From assembly GCA_020746105.1 (NCBI GenBank), contig CM036643.1:1600419-1664418 (forward strand): a stretch of DNA of 64,000 nt. The letters run 5' to 3'. Positions 38,301-51,937 of the stretch are shown in pieces. Below the pieces are notes generated by a model, which saw only the letters and a program-made list of their open reading frames with translations, made no database searches and was not told the origin of the DNA. The DNA is from Trogon surrucura (lineage: Eukaryota; Chordata; Aves; Trogoniformes; Trogonidae). Both the position numbers and the translations under genes were made by a program. Within the stretch, counting starts at the first letter, position 1, and the number at the start of each line of letters is the position of its first letter.

Positions 38301-41300
38301 AACCTGTCAGAGACCTCCTGTTGCAGAGGTCTGACACCCAGATATACCTGACTTTGATAGACAGCAATTCAGACGCTGAACTGGGCAAATTAATACCATT
38401 AAGAAATGGTTCTCGGGGTTTCTGTGACGTTTATGCACAATTTCTTGTAAGGGAAAGGTGAGCCTGAGTGATGGCGACACATTCTTGCTTGGAAAATCAA
38501 GTAGCTCCTCCACCAAGCGATGACTGCGATCAAAAGAGCTGGAGCTGTGACCAGTAACACTGGGAGCACCTCCACTGCCCCGTCACTCACCCCTTGCGTT
38601 GTCCCAAGGCAGATGGAGGCAGCTGGTCCACTGAAGCCCCTGTGGAGACCTGGCGCAGGTCCCCAGCTGGCAGCGTGGGGCAGCTGACCCAAGGCCTCCC
38701 AGTCTGTTCCCAGCCGACGCTGTCCCACGCCGCCAGGCGTGCAATATCATCTCGCCGCAAAACACTCCGTCTGCTGGCCTCCAGCACAGCTCTTGCTCCA
38801 CAGCAGACCTCTGAGCAGAAGAGAAAACTCTTGTCCACATCGCAGTTTTTCAAAGATCAACCGACAAGAAAACATCTATTCTACATCCTAGATATTCACA
38901 TCCCCAATTAACTGAATGTATCTTGAAGACCCTCTAGAGAGCTTCACCCTTCCAAGCTGCAGTGCCATGAACTCGATGAGATTATTTTTCTCTACACATG
39001 CAAATCTGATATCCTTTTGTGTTATGGGGGTAGGTACTGTTGAACCAAGCCTACCAGAGACTTTTGTGATCTCCTGTGTTCAGCAGCAATATCGTTACTA
39101 CCCTTTGAATGGCCCGGAGAAAACGAGATCTCAGGAGCCGTTTATGGCTGCTGGTGCTGCTAGTCCAAACTGAGTTTCAAATAGCAGGTAAGGAATGGAT
39201 TTATCTCAATAATTTCCTTTAATCCATTAACTAGTCAGTCTGGCACTTTAAAATCAAATTCTTTTTTCTTTTACCAGAACTTTCCCACATAATTGTTTCT
39301 TTAAAATACTTCCCCACATGCATTTACACAAAAATAACATCCAAGAATTTCGTTTCTAAATGTATGTTACCTGCAAACAATCCCCACAGCGCTGGCAGAA
39401 AGTGAATGCAACTTTGCACATAGTTTCCCTGTAGTTTCTTTTCTCATAGGGGAGTTTAAAATAGTCACAAAATTAGTGTATGAAAAATTCATCAACAGAA
39501 ATCCCACTGTTTGGCAATCAGCTATTAAGGGGCCAGAAATAGTAACGCTGCACGCAGTGCCATGGGAAAGGCTTCAGGGTTTTATGATGGGCTGATCCGG
39601 GTATGAATAAATGCCTATGGTTTACAAAAAAAAAGCAGGAAGGAGCATTTAAGTATTTTAATATAGGAACAATTTAGTTCTGAAACCTTTCAACCTTGAA
39701 CAGTACTCCCGTCTGTAATTCTTTGTGAGTACTTAGCAGTAAACTTTCGAAAGTTTGGTGCTTGAATGTCACATTTGTGTAGATACTGGGGGGGGGGGAG
39801 GGGGGGTTGATGTTAAATAAACATTTAAATTTTGATCTGACATGTTAGTTAAAAAGCTTCATGGAAATATCTAGAAGCAGATTTTTTTTAATCACTGTTT
39901 GAAGTCAGCGTTGCTAATGGCAATTTCAAGGTTGCCATCAACATCTCGTAGAGTACTGGATTATTAACATCATTATTATTGTGATGTAATTAAATCTGAA
40001 ATAAAGGCTACAAAGACTCTGAAAGAAAATATATTTTACATATTTGAGCCCTAGTAATGCATCAACACATGACATTACCATTGTACTCCTACTCTAAGAG
40101 CATTGTGTCGCTATTGTCTTACTGTTCTTTATCTGAAAAAAATAAGTTTCTCAAAAAGAAAAATAATAAGCATTCTGCCTTAAAACGTCAGCCTTTGCAG
40201 TGCATCATCTACAGACATGGAAATATGCTTTTGGGAAGCTTTAGTGTAATTTTCAGAGATGTTTGCAAGATATGAGAATCTCAATAATGGAGTTATTTCA
40301 CCACTCTTTATGCCAAAACGATGCTCCATGAACAAAACAACAACTCTGGTGATGTTTGGGTTTTTTTTCCCTGCTCAAAAGAAATAGAGATACTTCACCA
40401 AACAGACTTTTCACCGGTCTCCTCAGGTGCAGCATGGGTGAAGACCCAGAAGGGTCCCTAGAGCCATGCTGCTCTGAAGCCCTCGAGAGCATTTCTGGGA
40501 TCTGGAGAATTAAAGGAGCCTTGGAGGTCCATTGCCTTCGGCCACATTTCCCAGAAAGTCCCTCTGACACATCCTCACCCCTCAGATGATGAAAGGAGTA
40601 TTTTCCAGAAGCTACGTGGAGTTGCGCTATCAAAGTCACGATGCACGGGGGAATCATAAATTGGAGTTGAGCTTGTTTTCTCCCCAAAGATCTAATGCTG
40701 GGGGAACTGAGATGTTCTACTTGGAGATACTAGGTTAGAAAGGAAACCAAAGTGATTCTCAAATTCTTTCTTAAATTAGTCTAGCCCTCCAGGCGAAAGA
40801 AATCATCCGCTGACAAGAAGAAAATACAATTCCCAGCTAGCACAAGCCTACTAACCTCTGATTTGCTTTTCCCAGAGTTGTTCCACCCTGAAATGAGTTC
40901 ACCTAATACCAGAAACTGCCACAGACCCGGAGCCAAATAAGAGAGCCAGATAACAAAAGATTCCTAATCCTTCTGTTGTGTCCTTTGCTATTAAATCTCT
41001 CAGTAATTTTTCAGTGAACTGGTCACATAACTCCCCTGACCTCGAGATGGTCACTGGAGGATTAAGGAAATAAAAAACCCTCCTCGCTCACGGGACTGCG
41101 CCAAATCCTCCACGCCCAAGAGGGGCAAAGCCAGCCCTTCACACGGGCTGCACTCCAAATACTGCTGCAGCCCTGGCATCAGCTCTGAAAACTGAATTTC
41201 CGCAGGATTTCGATACTGAAATCCTGGTTTGTTCCACCGACAATCCCTGCTCTGCTGCATTTATTACCCTTCCCTTCAGTGCCAGCCCGGTGTTCAGAGC

Positions 41301-44300
41301 ACTTGCCCCAAAACTGAGAGATGTGGGTTCATCTACTTGCTTGAGAAGAGTCAAAGCTGGTTTGCTCTTCCCTGAAGCGTCTCAAACTCCGTAAGAGAAT
41401 TTGGACCTTCTCCTAAGAGAGAAGAGCAGCAGATGCATCACTTGTATCTGCATGCCTGTTGTGACGAGCATTCACGTTCGCTCCATTTGCAATAACTCTA
41501 TATATGAGAATTTCACACAGTACTGTGTTTTAAAATACTTCTTCTCACTGCAGAGCAGATAACAGCATTAACTGTACTGGGAAAGGAAAATTAGTCCAGT
41601 CAGAAGCACGTACACCAGGAAGTGCATCTATGTGTGCAAAGCCATGGCCCAAAGGAGTTCAAGGAACAGTCTTTGCCTCCAGCTAAATTCGTCTTTATTG
41701 GGTCTGGTAAAATACCATTACTTATCTGCATTGCTTAGCTGATGACACCAACAAAAATTCATTGCAATTTTAGCTTCTTCCCCTGCTGAGCTCAAGGCAT
41801 CAAGTGGTTGGAAGGGTCTCTGCACCTCTTTTTGCACACCTGCGTTTCACAGGACGGGTGTTGGGGCTCTGCCGAGCTGGCCCTTGGCTGGGGGAAGAAA
41901 AGTCTCGAGCAATTTGTTAACAACAGCACCGAGGATGGATTATTTCTCACCTGCTTTAGAATATGTAGAAGCAGCTTCTTTCCTGGGGTGTCACGACCCT
42001 TAGGACTTTAGCCAGAACAAAGATGTAATGGCAAGATTAATGCAAGACTTAATGCAAGACAAATATTTGAATTTATAGTACTGCGGCTTGGTGACGGTTA
42101 TGTTTTTCCCCTGAAGGGAAAAGCTGGACCAACACAAACTTTTCCTTGTAGAAATGGTTTGTTTTGATAACAGAGCGATTGTTTTCAGATGGCCTTTCTA
42201 TTGAGAGCTGTGCAAGCAATACACACACAGATTTCCTTAAAACTAAGAAAAAAAATGAGTAAGTCTTGTGCTTTTATTCCGGTTATAAAGGAAAAATCTT
42301 CTAGATTTTGAAAGTGTATTTAAGTCAAAGGATCTAACAGAGGAATTGTCTTCCTATCAGTTTTTGGTTTGTTCTTTTTCAGTCAGCCTGACAAACACAC
42401 AGCGTCGTGTTCTGGCCTCATCATGACTAATTTCAAAGTAAATACATATAACTAGCCAAAATAAAGGGTAACACCAAACTGAATGTTTTATCTCCACCTT
42501 TTTGCAAGCGTGTGGTCTGAAACAGAAGAAATGTGGTTGGTGACTCTGTGGGAAGAGATTTGCTTGGACTAATTTCTGTTTCTATAAGCAGAAGTCTAAG
42601 GGTAACGTGATATAAGGCAGCTTGGTGCTCAATCAGCGAGGAACAAACATCCTTTGGTATCACTTCTATCCCCTGAGCAAATAACGCTAAGAAACTGCAG
42701 AGAAGCCTTTAATACATTTCCTGCTTCTTTCTTGGATCATTCCCACATTAGGAACACTCTCCTTCTTGGAACTGAATTTATATTTCATTTAATGCAAATT
42801 TAAAAAAAAAATTGTAAAATTTGAAAACGTAAAATGGGAGATGAAAACAATACAGACCAGCTATAACGACTAATTGTTTTTCTTATCCTTTTAAAACCTC
42901 TAATCGCTGAATTATTGCCTATTATAAGAACTGCAAGAGGCAAGAAATATTCATCCATGTACTAATTTCAAAAAAGGCACAGCTAGTAGAATTTCTTTGA
43001 TACGGTCTGAGCAGAACCCTTATATTTGGAGTAAGCATTATCTCCTGTATTTATTTATTCTCAGACTCACACCAGCTGAGCTGTGTGGACAACACGTGTC
43101 CAAGACAAGCTTTAGAATGGTGTGTGAAGAACACGAAAAAAAACCCACGACACAGATTCAGGATTCTGATATAGATAAGGATAAATGGGCCTGCAGGGTG
43201 GTCTACACCACCAAGTTCTGCTGCTTTCGGTATCTATGATTTTTCATTTAAATCCCCCAAATCTCTGCATGGCTTTGTAAGCCTGCAAGGCACCCACACT
43301 CTTTGTTACAGCTCCTCAACACGGGCATCGGCCGACGGCAGGGCTGATCCTCCAACCTGCCGCCGCAACACCTTTGTCAAACCCACTTCGAGCTGAACCA
43401 GACCTTGAAACAGCCGTGTAGGCGTTGAAGAAGTCCTAGTTTTAGCCCACCGAGAGGTAAAAATAGGCTGAGGAACTAGGAAGGGATGCGGAACCCGAGC
43501 CAAACCACAACGCGGAGCTTCTGGGCGACCAAGCTCTGCGCAGATGTCCCGTGCGCCGGCGGCAGAGCTCAGCGTGGGGCGGAGGTGCGAGTGTGGGCCC
43601 AGCACAACCATCAGCAGGTCGGCTGTTGGACTTAGGGCTCCTCCGAGGAGACGAGAGAAGCCTCCTGGGAAGAGCTGTGCAGGGCAGTTCCAACTGCTTG
43701 CGTTGCTGGCAAAATTCAGATTAAAACATCACTCCTCTTTTCTTAGATGAGAGGTAATGAAAGAGCTAGAAGCCTAAAATAATAGGTCAAGATCACAGCC
43801 AGCTTTAGTAAAGAATATCTGCCGTCTAAAATAGTGCCAGATTTAAGCTTCTCAAAGAAATGCTATTCTTTGGATTTACAATCGGGTTAAAGATAACAAA
43901 CGGAACAAAAGCAAGACAGCAGGGAATAGAGGCACAGAAAACACACGCGTATCTCAGAAAGTGTGATTAGCATGGGAAAGCAACACAAAACTCAGCTAAA
44001 AAATGTTACCAAGTATTCAAGGATAAGGCAAAGCACATCCATACACTGGAAAGCGTAAAAATATGAAACAAAGGAGGACACTCTCACGCAGCAGTGACAC
44101 AGCTCCCTCTGCAATTAAACTCTCAGCACTGAAGCAAAAATCTCTTGGTTCAAACCACACTGGTGAGCAGACACGGCCATCGCTGAGCTGAGCACGCTTG
44201 TAACTCCTCCAGCCAGGACAGATCCCCTTTGCAACCACAGCGAGATGACTAAGGGTCACTGAGCATTCCCATTCCCATTCGAGAGAGAGCCCAGCTCTGC

Positions 44301-47300
44301 AGGGTTTTGTGCCCTCCGGAAACACCACAGTTATTATTCACCACCCAGTAAGAACTGGGCGTTCACCGGAGGAGATAAAAATAAGTAGATGCCGCAATAA
44401 GTTATCCTTATGAGCCAGACAGTTCTCCTGAAAAACATGGTTAGTAATTCAATTTTGCTGAACGCTTCTTCGGAAGGACATTAAGGCAGGGAACTCTTGC
44501 CTCTGTAGCGATAAAGCAGTTCTCTTCCAAGTGTATTATTCTTTACGAATATTTATAAATTACACTGTTCTTTTTTTAGGGTTAATTTCCATTATTTCCT
44601 TTGTAAAAGCTGTAGAAAACATGAAATATGTGGAAATCAACATTTTAATCTAAGCATCTTTGTACAAGAAAATATACAAGAACTCATCTGCAGAAACTTC
44701 CCTAAAGAAAGGCTCAAAGTCTAACTCAGAGGAGACCAAGTTTAGACCTTTTCCTAATGACAGCACTATTGTACAAAAGAGACAGCTCTGATTCCCCATC
44801 AGCTGAGAATATCCCAGCCTTCTTTTAAAATGTATTGCAGAACAGAATTGAATTTTCTATTGTGTCCTTGTCAGGTATAGACTAATCCTGGAATCGCTAC
44901 CGCATCAGCTTTTCCAACCCGGTATTTTATATTTCATTGCAATAGACTGGAAGGATCCAGCTAATACAGTGATGCCACAAATGAAAGCGTGCATTTTGAA
45001 CTGTGCGGTTATAACTCATTAGACAAAGCGTTCTTAGGTTCATTTTTTCAGGTGATGGCAAAAATATTAATTTCATATTCTACACAAAAGATGGCAAGGT
45101 TATTGATTCAATCAGGAGAAAAACTGCTAGTGGCAGGAAGCCTCTGTACGACAGAAATTTTGATATTAAATGAATAAAAAGAATTAAACATTTAAGAATT
45201 GAAGGATTGAAGATGGCACCTACAAGAACCCCCACCTTGCCCCCTTACGCAATACTAAGGCTGTATTTCACACGGAGGTTTTTGAAGTAAACAAACCTTT
45301 GCTCTTCAACATTTTATTTTCTCCAAACAAATTCAAGACCTACATTTATACCACAAAATGCTTGAGAACAACCCCGTCAAACACGAAGCTTATTCCAGGC
45401 GGTGGTGTGAAAATCAGCCTGTTTAACGCCAGCGTGCGTGTCACCCGATCTGTACCTTGGCACCCTGCCTTTAGGCACTGCGTGCAAGAGACCGGCATAG
45501 GTTGGTATTTAAAGCTATAATTCATCCCACTATCTCCATACTACAGGACTTGTAAGTTAAGTGTAATGAACATATTTTTTTTTCCTATCAAAACTGTCTG
45601 TTGTGCCATGAGCTAAGAAATCACCATATTAAATACACCCCTCACCCCACAAATTGTCTCTTCTCCGTACATCTGAGTTCCTCACTTTTACACAGTGTCG
45701 TTAATTATGAAGTTTACTTGATATCATTAATGATAAAATCATGAGTAGGATCCTAATTTAAAAGGGATGCCTTTAGTAGAGCATTTGAAAGATGTTCAGA
45801 TCTTTAATTAGGTGGGTATTGAAACCTGCCTTTGCTCCAGTCATGCATTAAAGAAGACAAGAACCAAGCTCTGATTTCAAAAGGAAACAGGGGATTTGCA
45901 GGGTCCCTTGAATTTCTAGTTTAGCCTCTAAACACCAGATGTAGAATGCTATCAGAAGACCGAATTACGAAGTCCACCTCCAGTTGACTGAGCTTAGGTT
46001 CTTTTTTCCTTTTTCCTTAGGGTAACTCTTTGCCCCTTTTGTTCTGAATCGCTCCAACAAAGCCAAAACACCTTGTCTTTTATTGCTGCACGGTGACAAG
46101 GGCTGACCTCTCCCTCCACTCCTATCGCAAAGACTTTTGTGTTTTGCGTGTTGCTAGGAGGGAAGACATGGAAGGACTGTACCTTGTTAGCTTTTCCTTT
46201 GCCTCCTTAAGGCCCCCAGTGCTCTGTACAAACTTAGTCTTTACACCTTGGCAGCCTCTACAAGAAGGAATAGATTGAACACGGAGTTTAATCAGTAGTT
46301 AAACAGAAAGACGGAATGGCACGGTCAGACAGGAAGGGTTTTACATATTCTATGAAACTGCAATAATCCAGGTGCAACTAAAAGACAGTTGAATTTACAC
46401 TACTACTGGGAGCACAATCTAGTGCAGCACAGCACCCTTGCTGCATCAGTAGCAAATACTTCAGGAAAAAACCACTCCAAACTCATGAGATTGCAAGCAA
46501 AGAGCAACCTCCCCAAACCAAACTGCTTGGCTGGCTGTAAAAACATCTAGACTTTAATTAATATTCTACGTTTCCTTGCTATCGTCTGTTATTCCGATAT
46601 GCTTTGCTACTTTATTTCACGAGGTATAGGATGGCCTCTAGTGGCCCACACAGTGTGCAACGAGAGACCCTGTTTTGTTGGACCTGGCAGGGCAGGCACA
46701 CAACCAGGATGCAGAGGCAAACACAGGTTTTGCACAGAAAACACACCAGGCTGTTACTAAACAATCTCCAGACAACAACTCCTTCAAACAGTAAATAGAA
46801 CACTAACATACAAAATGTATTTATCATCCTGCAAACAAACACAGAGCACTTTCCAGAGTGTAATCTTATTCCAGCCTCTCTCAGAAAGCTGCCTTTGCAA
46901 AACCGTTGCCTAATTACGACAGTAGGGACTTGACCAGGTTTACGGTATGTGGTTAGTGGTGTTGCTTTGGTGTGGAACGAGATCAGCAATCTCATTCTAG
47001 CCCCCCAAGGACACTTTTGGACATTGTCAGCCCATTTCAGCTCTCTGGGTACCTGAACACGACCTGAAGCAATGCCAGGGGGATCCTTACAGTCCATCAG
47101 GTTAATTGCAACACCGCTCGAAGTCAGGAGTCGATGTGGTTGGGATGTGTGAAACAATAATCTCAATTCATCCCTCTACAGGAGCTGAAGGGGAGATGAT
47201 GGGCATCTCCTCTCTCTCAGACTGGCAGGGTTAGCACACTGCTTCCTCAAGCCTGAGCTTGGGGTTGATTTGAGAATCACAAAACCGGATGAGTGATTTT

Positions 47301-49358
47301 TTTAATTCGCTGTTTCCTTTCGGAAGGTGGTGTGAGGAATTGCTCCTGCAAACCCAAATCCTCTCCACGCTCTGTGAGAGCGTTGGGGTGGGGGTAAGGG
47401 ACTCCCTGAGCAACTGCCTGTCTCTCCTTCCACAGTCTAGGCAGTTCTGCGTCATTGACACATTTTCTCACAGTAAATAATGTTACGTTCCTTTTAGAGA
47501 TCTCTCTTGCTTTCAACCTGATAAGTAAAACTTCAGCCCAATAAACCCATTCTTTCTTTTTTCTTTTTTTTTAAATCCAAATGCTTTTCCATTAACGTTG
47601 CCACAAATCCATTTTTGCATACAAAGGCTTAGCCAGGTGACACAGGTCCTCAGGAGAGTTTTAAATGGATGCACAAGCATAACTGCATTTTTGTAACTAG
47701 AAATCAACACAGTTCTCTTGCCCCGATAAGAACAGCTTTTTTAACGAAGCAGGACTTTAAGGTGTGTCAGCTTCTCAGCTAACAGAGCAACATGCTTTCA
47801 TTACCTGAGTTACTTCCATAACATTTGGAATTTGCTTGCAGAGAAGACTGAAGCAATCCCTCCTTTGGACAAGTAGTCTCAAGGCAACAGAATGACTCGG
47901 AAACATTGCTCTATGCAGTGTTTTATCCAAAATACATTCATAGCCTTGGCATTTTGTTTCAACATAAGGGCAGCAGGTAGGATGCACCTTGTGTTAATTA
48001 TTTCATAGAATGCTCCAGGGAAATTGTAAGCTTTTATAATAAAGGGGGAAGATTTTTTTTAAGCAAACTAGAAATGTGTATCTGTATGTCAAATCTATAC
48101 ATCTATGTTTAACCATATTTAAGATAGGACTAATAGTAGCAGAGCATATGAAAAAAATTCCTGGAAAATATTTGTGTGCATACAGGGCAGAGGCATGAAT
48201 TCAAGGCACAACAGAATTGAGATACTTCCTAGCAATTGCCTCTTATCCTGGGAATGAAAAGGAATGAGGAAAAAAAAGCACAAAATACTTAAAACTTGAG
48301 CAGCCTGTGATGAGAGGGAAGTTTTCCTGCATGTTGTTAACCAGCTGTTAGATGGGGGGGGGGGTAACTGCAGAGGGGTTTGAATAAATAGTGACTGCCA
48401 CAGTCACACACGGACTTGAGCAAAGCTGCACCTTTTGCAGTTTGAAGTTGTTCTTCTTATTTTTCCCTCCATACACCAAAAGGAAGGATACCTGAATCTC
48501 CTTAGTTTGGGTAGCAGTAAGGTGCACGTTCTAGTAATAATTCAGTGAGAGATATTTTTAACAGTCAATGGGATTTTGCCCAGATTTCACTATTTGGGTA
48601 AACAGAGAGCTTCAGCATCCTCAGTGATTTATCTTATTTTTTTTTAGCCCAGACTGCAAATATCTTACATCTGAGAATTCAGCACAACGAAGAAAATGCA
48701 CTTGCAGCATCTGCACACGTAATCTATCCTAATCCAGTTCAGCGCAGTGCAAGCACTGAAAGATAAAATTAGAGTCGAGTCTAACAATACAAACCTAATT
48801 GGCAGCGTAACCAGAAACTTCTAGAAAGTGAGGCTTTAATATTCATTGCAGCATTTACAGATGCTCTCAGCTGCATCTGTGAAAATGCTGCAGAAGTGCA
48901 CAGGGTCCCTTGTTAAAACTGGTATGTATCCATTAATCCTTAAAGGAAACCTAAAGCAAAAAATTCCCAAATCGCCCTTAAATAAGGGCTCTGGCACTGT
49001 CTGACATCTAAAATCGCCAGAACTAGGTGACAAAAGCAACAACCGTGAGGGAGAAATTCAGGCTGAGGAGAAAACAAAAAAAGGGAATCTTTTACATGAG
49101 TTTTAAAGCAGAGAAAGTTGTCATACCGGAATTTTTGCAGGGAAGCCCTCTGCCTCCCTGCGCTGCTCACGCGGTGCTGGAACAAAGAGGGGTCGTAGGC
49201 GCCTGGATGGAAGAGTCCTGGCTCTGCTGCCCGCTGGGGCTCTCTTGGGAGCCGACAGATCAAGATACTTGGTTCAGGAGAAAAAAGAAAAGAAAAAAAT
49301 TATAAAAACCTTATCTTCTTAATTTTTGCTGGGTATAAAGACCTACTGGTTTCCTCAG
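35347..49358. other. AT-rich non-coding, nothing gene-like
   Basis: Fourteen kilobases without a supportable gene or recognised transposable element. Minor features: poly-T of 17 at 36723-36739, G-runs 39788-39798 plus 39800-39806, and an 11-G run at 48354-48364. A GC-richer patch at about 43300-43700 has open frames on both strands but no splice or promoter evidence. The stretch may be an intron or the upstream flank of the mucin-like gene. Confidence 0.4.
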
Positions 49359-50003
49359 CAGGTGCGGGCAGCGTGGCGCCTGCTGATGGCAGCCCAGCGG
49401 TGACAGGGGGAGCGCTGCGAGGGGCCGAACCTGCCATGCTGGGAGTAGAGATGGCTTTGGAGGGGAACCACCGCCCGGCTACAAGCAGAAAAACAACTCC
49501 AGGCGACCCAGCTTTGCCCAGGCTGCCTCTCTTCGGGCGAGGTGCTGCAGATGAAGCTGGTCGCCAACCTGCCGCCATCCCCACAGCGCCCTCGACCCAC
49601 ACCCCAAAGCCCACCCTGACACCGAGGGCAGACACGCCGCTGTCCCCTGCCTACAAGGGTGAAGGCATGAGCTCTCTGCGGGCGTCTTCCCAGAGAGACC
49701 CCAACGCCAATGGCTGCTCTGCCCCGCCAGCCCAGGAGATCTCCTCACGCGCTGCAGACTCGGGCCTCCATCACAGAGCTGACCCCGCCGTGCCTCCAGC
49801 TGACAGGGGCAGCCTGCCGGGCACTTCTGCAGCCGCGGATTTGGCTCCGGCAGATCGTGCAGTGCCTGACGGGGGCGTCCCGGAGAGTCCAGGAGGGATT
49901 CCCTCAGTCTTTGGCCCCATGAGGGCTACCTGCCGCAGGACACAAACCTCTACAGCCACCGCAGGGATGGCTGGTGCGGTGCGGCTGGGTGCCATCGCTG
50001 CAG
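49359..50003 (+). CDS. Probable exon, Ala/Pro/Thr/Ser-rich
   Basis: A GC-rich 645-bp block in an AT-rich setting is flanked by an acceptor (CTACTGGTTTCCTCAG) and a strong donor (GCTGCAG|GTAAGAAG). It is open throughout and starts and ends in phase 1, the symmetric 1-1 class common among extracellular modules. About 214 codons encode a low-complexity sequence rich in Ala, Pro, Gly, Thr, Ser and Arg (for example PTAPSTHTPKPTLTPRADTP), with two Cys and no N-glycosylation motif that I noticed. The composition suits a disordered, O-glycosylated stalk. Its trailing phase fits the mucin repeat exon starting at 59493. Alternative: a GC-rich chance frame, since the minus strand is also partly open. 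Confidence 0.45.
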
Positions 50004-50040
50004 GTAAGAAGCTTTGCAGATATTTCGGCTGTTTATTTTC

Positions 50041-50672
50041 TCTCAGCAATGCGCCCTCATGGCCAAGAAGGCCAATGGCATCCTGGGGTGTGTTAGAAGG
50101 GGAGTAGCCAGTAGGTCAGAGAGGTTCTCCTGCCCCTCTGCTCTGCCCTGGAGAGGCCACATCTGGAATCTTGTGTCCAGTTCTGGGCCCCTCAGCTCCA
50201 GAGGGACAGGGAACTGCTGGAGAGAGCCCAGCGCAGCCACAGGGATGATGGAGGGAGTGGAACATCTCCCTGGTGAGGAGAGGCTGAAGGAGCTGGGACT
50301 GTTCAGCTTGGAGAAGAGGAGGCTGAGGGGTGACCTCATTCATCTTTATAAATATGGAAAGGGGGAATGTCAGGAGGACAGAGCCAGGCTCTGCTCAGGG
50401 ATGTCCAGTGACAGGACAAGGGGCAGGGGGTACAAGCTGGAACACAGGAGGTTCCATAAAAATATTAGAAAAACCTTTTTCCCTGCGCGGGTGCCAGAGC
50501 CCTGGCCCAGGCTGCCCAGAGAGGGTGTGGAGTCTCCTGATCTGGAGACTTTCCAACCCGCCTGGACGCGTTCCTGTGGGGCTGCCCCGGGTGACCGTGT
50601 TCTGGCAGGGGGTGGCACTGGGTGATTTCTAGAGGGCCCTTCCAACCCCGACATTCTGTGATTCTGTGATTC
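50041..50672 (+). mobile_element. CR1 LINE, about 630 bp, in putative intron
   Basis: Plus-strand CR1: [20 protein letters not shown], then [20 protein letters not shown] and [14 protein letters not shown] from the ORF2 C-terminus, then a 3' UTR ending ATTCTGTGATTCTGTGATTC at 50672. Several frameshifts and stops break ORF2. It begins only about 38 bp after the splice donor at 50004. Confidence 0.92.
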
Positions 50673-51806
50673 AATAGTTTCAAACAGTTCATTTGGGGGC
50701 AGATGATGTTCTTTAAGAGATGTTTTCCCTCCTCCCTCAGTATCGCCTGAAATGCATTAATATCCCATAAGCTAGGGAGACTTTTGCCTGATTTTCTGGA
50801 CGCTTTTCCTATAGGACGGATTATATATGTCCGTTTACCCCTTAGAAACTCTGTTTACTCTGTGGAATCACTTTTGTTCTCCACTGCAGACGCAGTGTTC
50901 CCTCCATGCAGATGTCAAGGAACACTCCGGCCTCTCACACCTTCAGGGCATGAGTTTGGGCTGCAGGACAGACTCAGCAACTCAGTTGCAGATTTCTGCC
51001 CTCTGACAGCATAGGGGTTTTTGTTTGAGCATTCAATCTCAGGAAATGTTGCCTGAATTCTCTGTTATATTTGCTCTTTTAACCTGATAGCCCATCAAGG
51101 TTGTGCCATATTCTCTTAAGTGCTTTTAGGCAGTTGCCTGCATCAGAGTTGGTTTTCGGGTGCAGGGTAAAATCGGCAAAGGAGCTGCTGAGAGGACAGC
51201 TGCTAATAGCAAAAAACTTAACTAATGCCCTAATCCAGAAGTAAATGAAAATAAAATAATATAGAAATAGGGGAAACCACTTCCTTCCACAGCCCTTACC
51301 TGTTTTGTGCTCAAAATGCAGTTCTTCGTTAATACCAGCAGAAGGAAGTATTCAGTTACGAAACGGACTGGCAAAACCTGATAAATCAATTATACTTTAG
51401 TAAGTATTCATTAACACAGGGCAGTCAAAGAATGAAACTTGCTATGAATTGCTTTTCAAGCTGTTTAGAAAAGTACTTGTGATTTCCGTCTCAGTTTTCC
51501 TTTGCCACACCAGCAGAAATGCAAAAGAATTATTATCCCTGTTTGAGAAGAAGTTCTCCAAAGGAAGTTCATGCCTGGTTCAAATGGCAAGCTTAAAAAG
51601 GAAATTCTCAACAGCTTTTATGAAGGTGCAGCATTCTTTCCAAACTAGTCAGGCCTTTCCCTTCGCTTTCATTTACATGTGCAGAATGGGGAGTGGACGC
51701 AACTGGGCGTTCCTACTGGGGAGGGATGAACACCCGAGTGCTGCTTAAAAGGAAATTACACTGGCTTAGGCAAGCGTTACTAGAGAGACACCAAGAAAAT
51801 TACACC
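50673..51806. other. Intronic or intergenic, nothing recognised
   Basis: AT-rich sequence with no exon signal. The frame at 51449-51748 has no protein character. Confidence 0.5.
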
Positions 51807-51937
51807 CTTTTTCTTTTTCTTTTTCTTTTTCTTTTTCTTTTTCTTTTTCTTTTTCTTTTTCTTTTTCTTTTTCTTTTTCTTTTTCTTTTTCTTTATCTTT
51901 TTCTTTTTCTTTATCTTTTTCTTTTTCTTTTTTTTCT
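51807..51937. repeat. (CTTTTT)n hexamer microsatellite
   Basis: About 130 bp of near-perfect CTTTTT units with a few CTTTAT variants, all pyrimidine apart from those A bases. Because the unit is six bases long it stays open as a Phe-Leu run within a chance frame at 51693-52067, which is not a gene. Long pyrimidine mirror repeats can form triplex DNA. Confidence 0.95.

Noticed and set aside
38399-38606. Minus-strand frame with a hydrophobic segment (VLLVTAPALLIAVIAWW)
   Set aside because: The membrane-like run is attractive, but no acceptor fits and a strong donor-like GGTGAGTGA lies inside the frame; nothing else supports an exon.
43306-43750. GC-rich patch with frames on both strands as a CpG-island promoter
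   Set aside because: CpG content is only moderate and no exon or initiator can be identified.
50014-50625. 203-codon plus-strand frame
   Set aside because: It is CR1 ORF2 and 3' UTR sequence in mixed frames, not a host gene.
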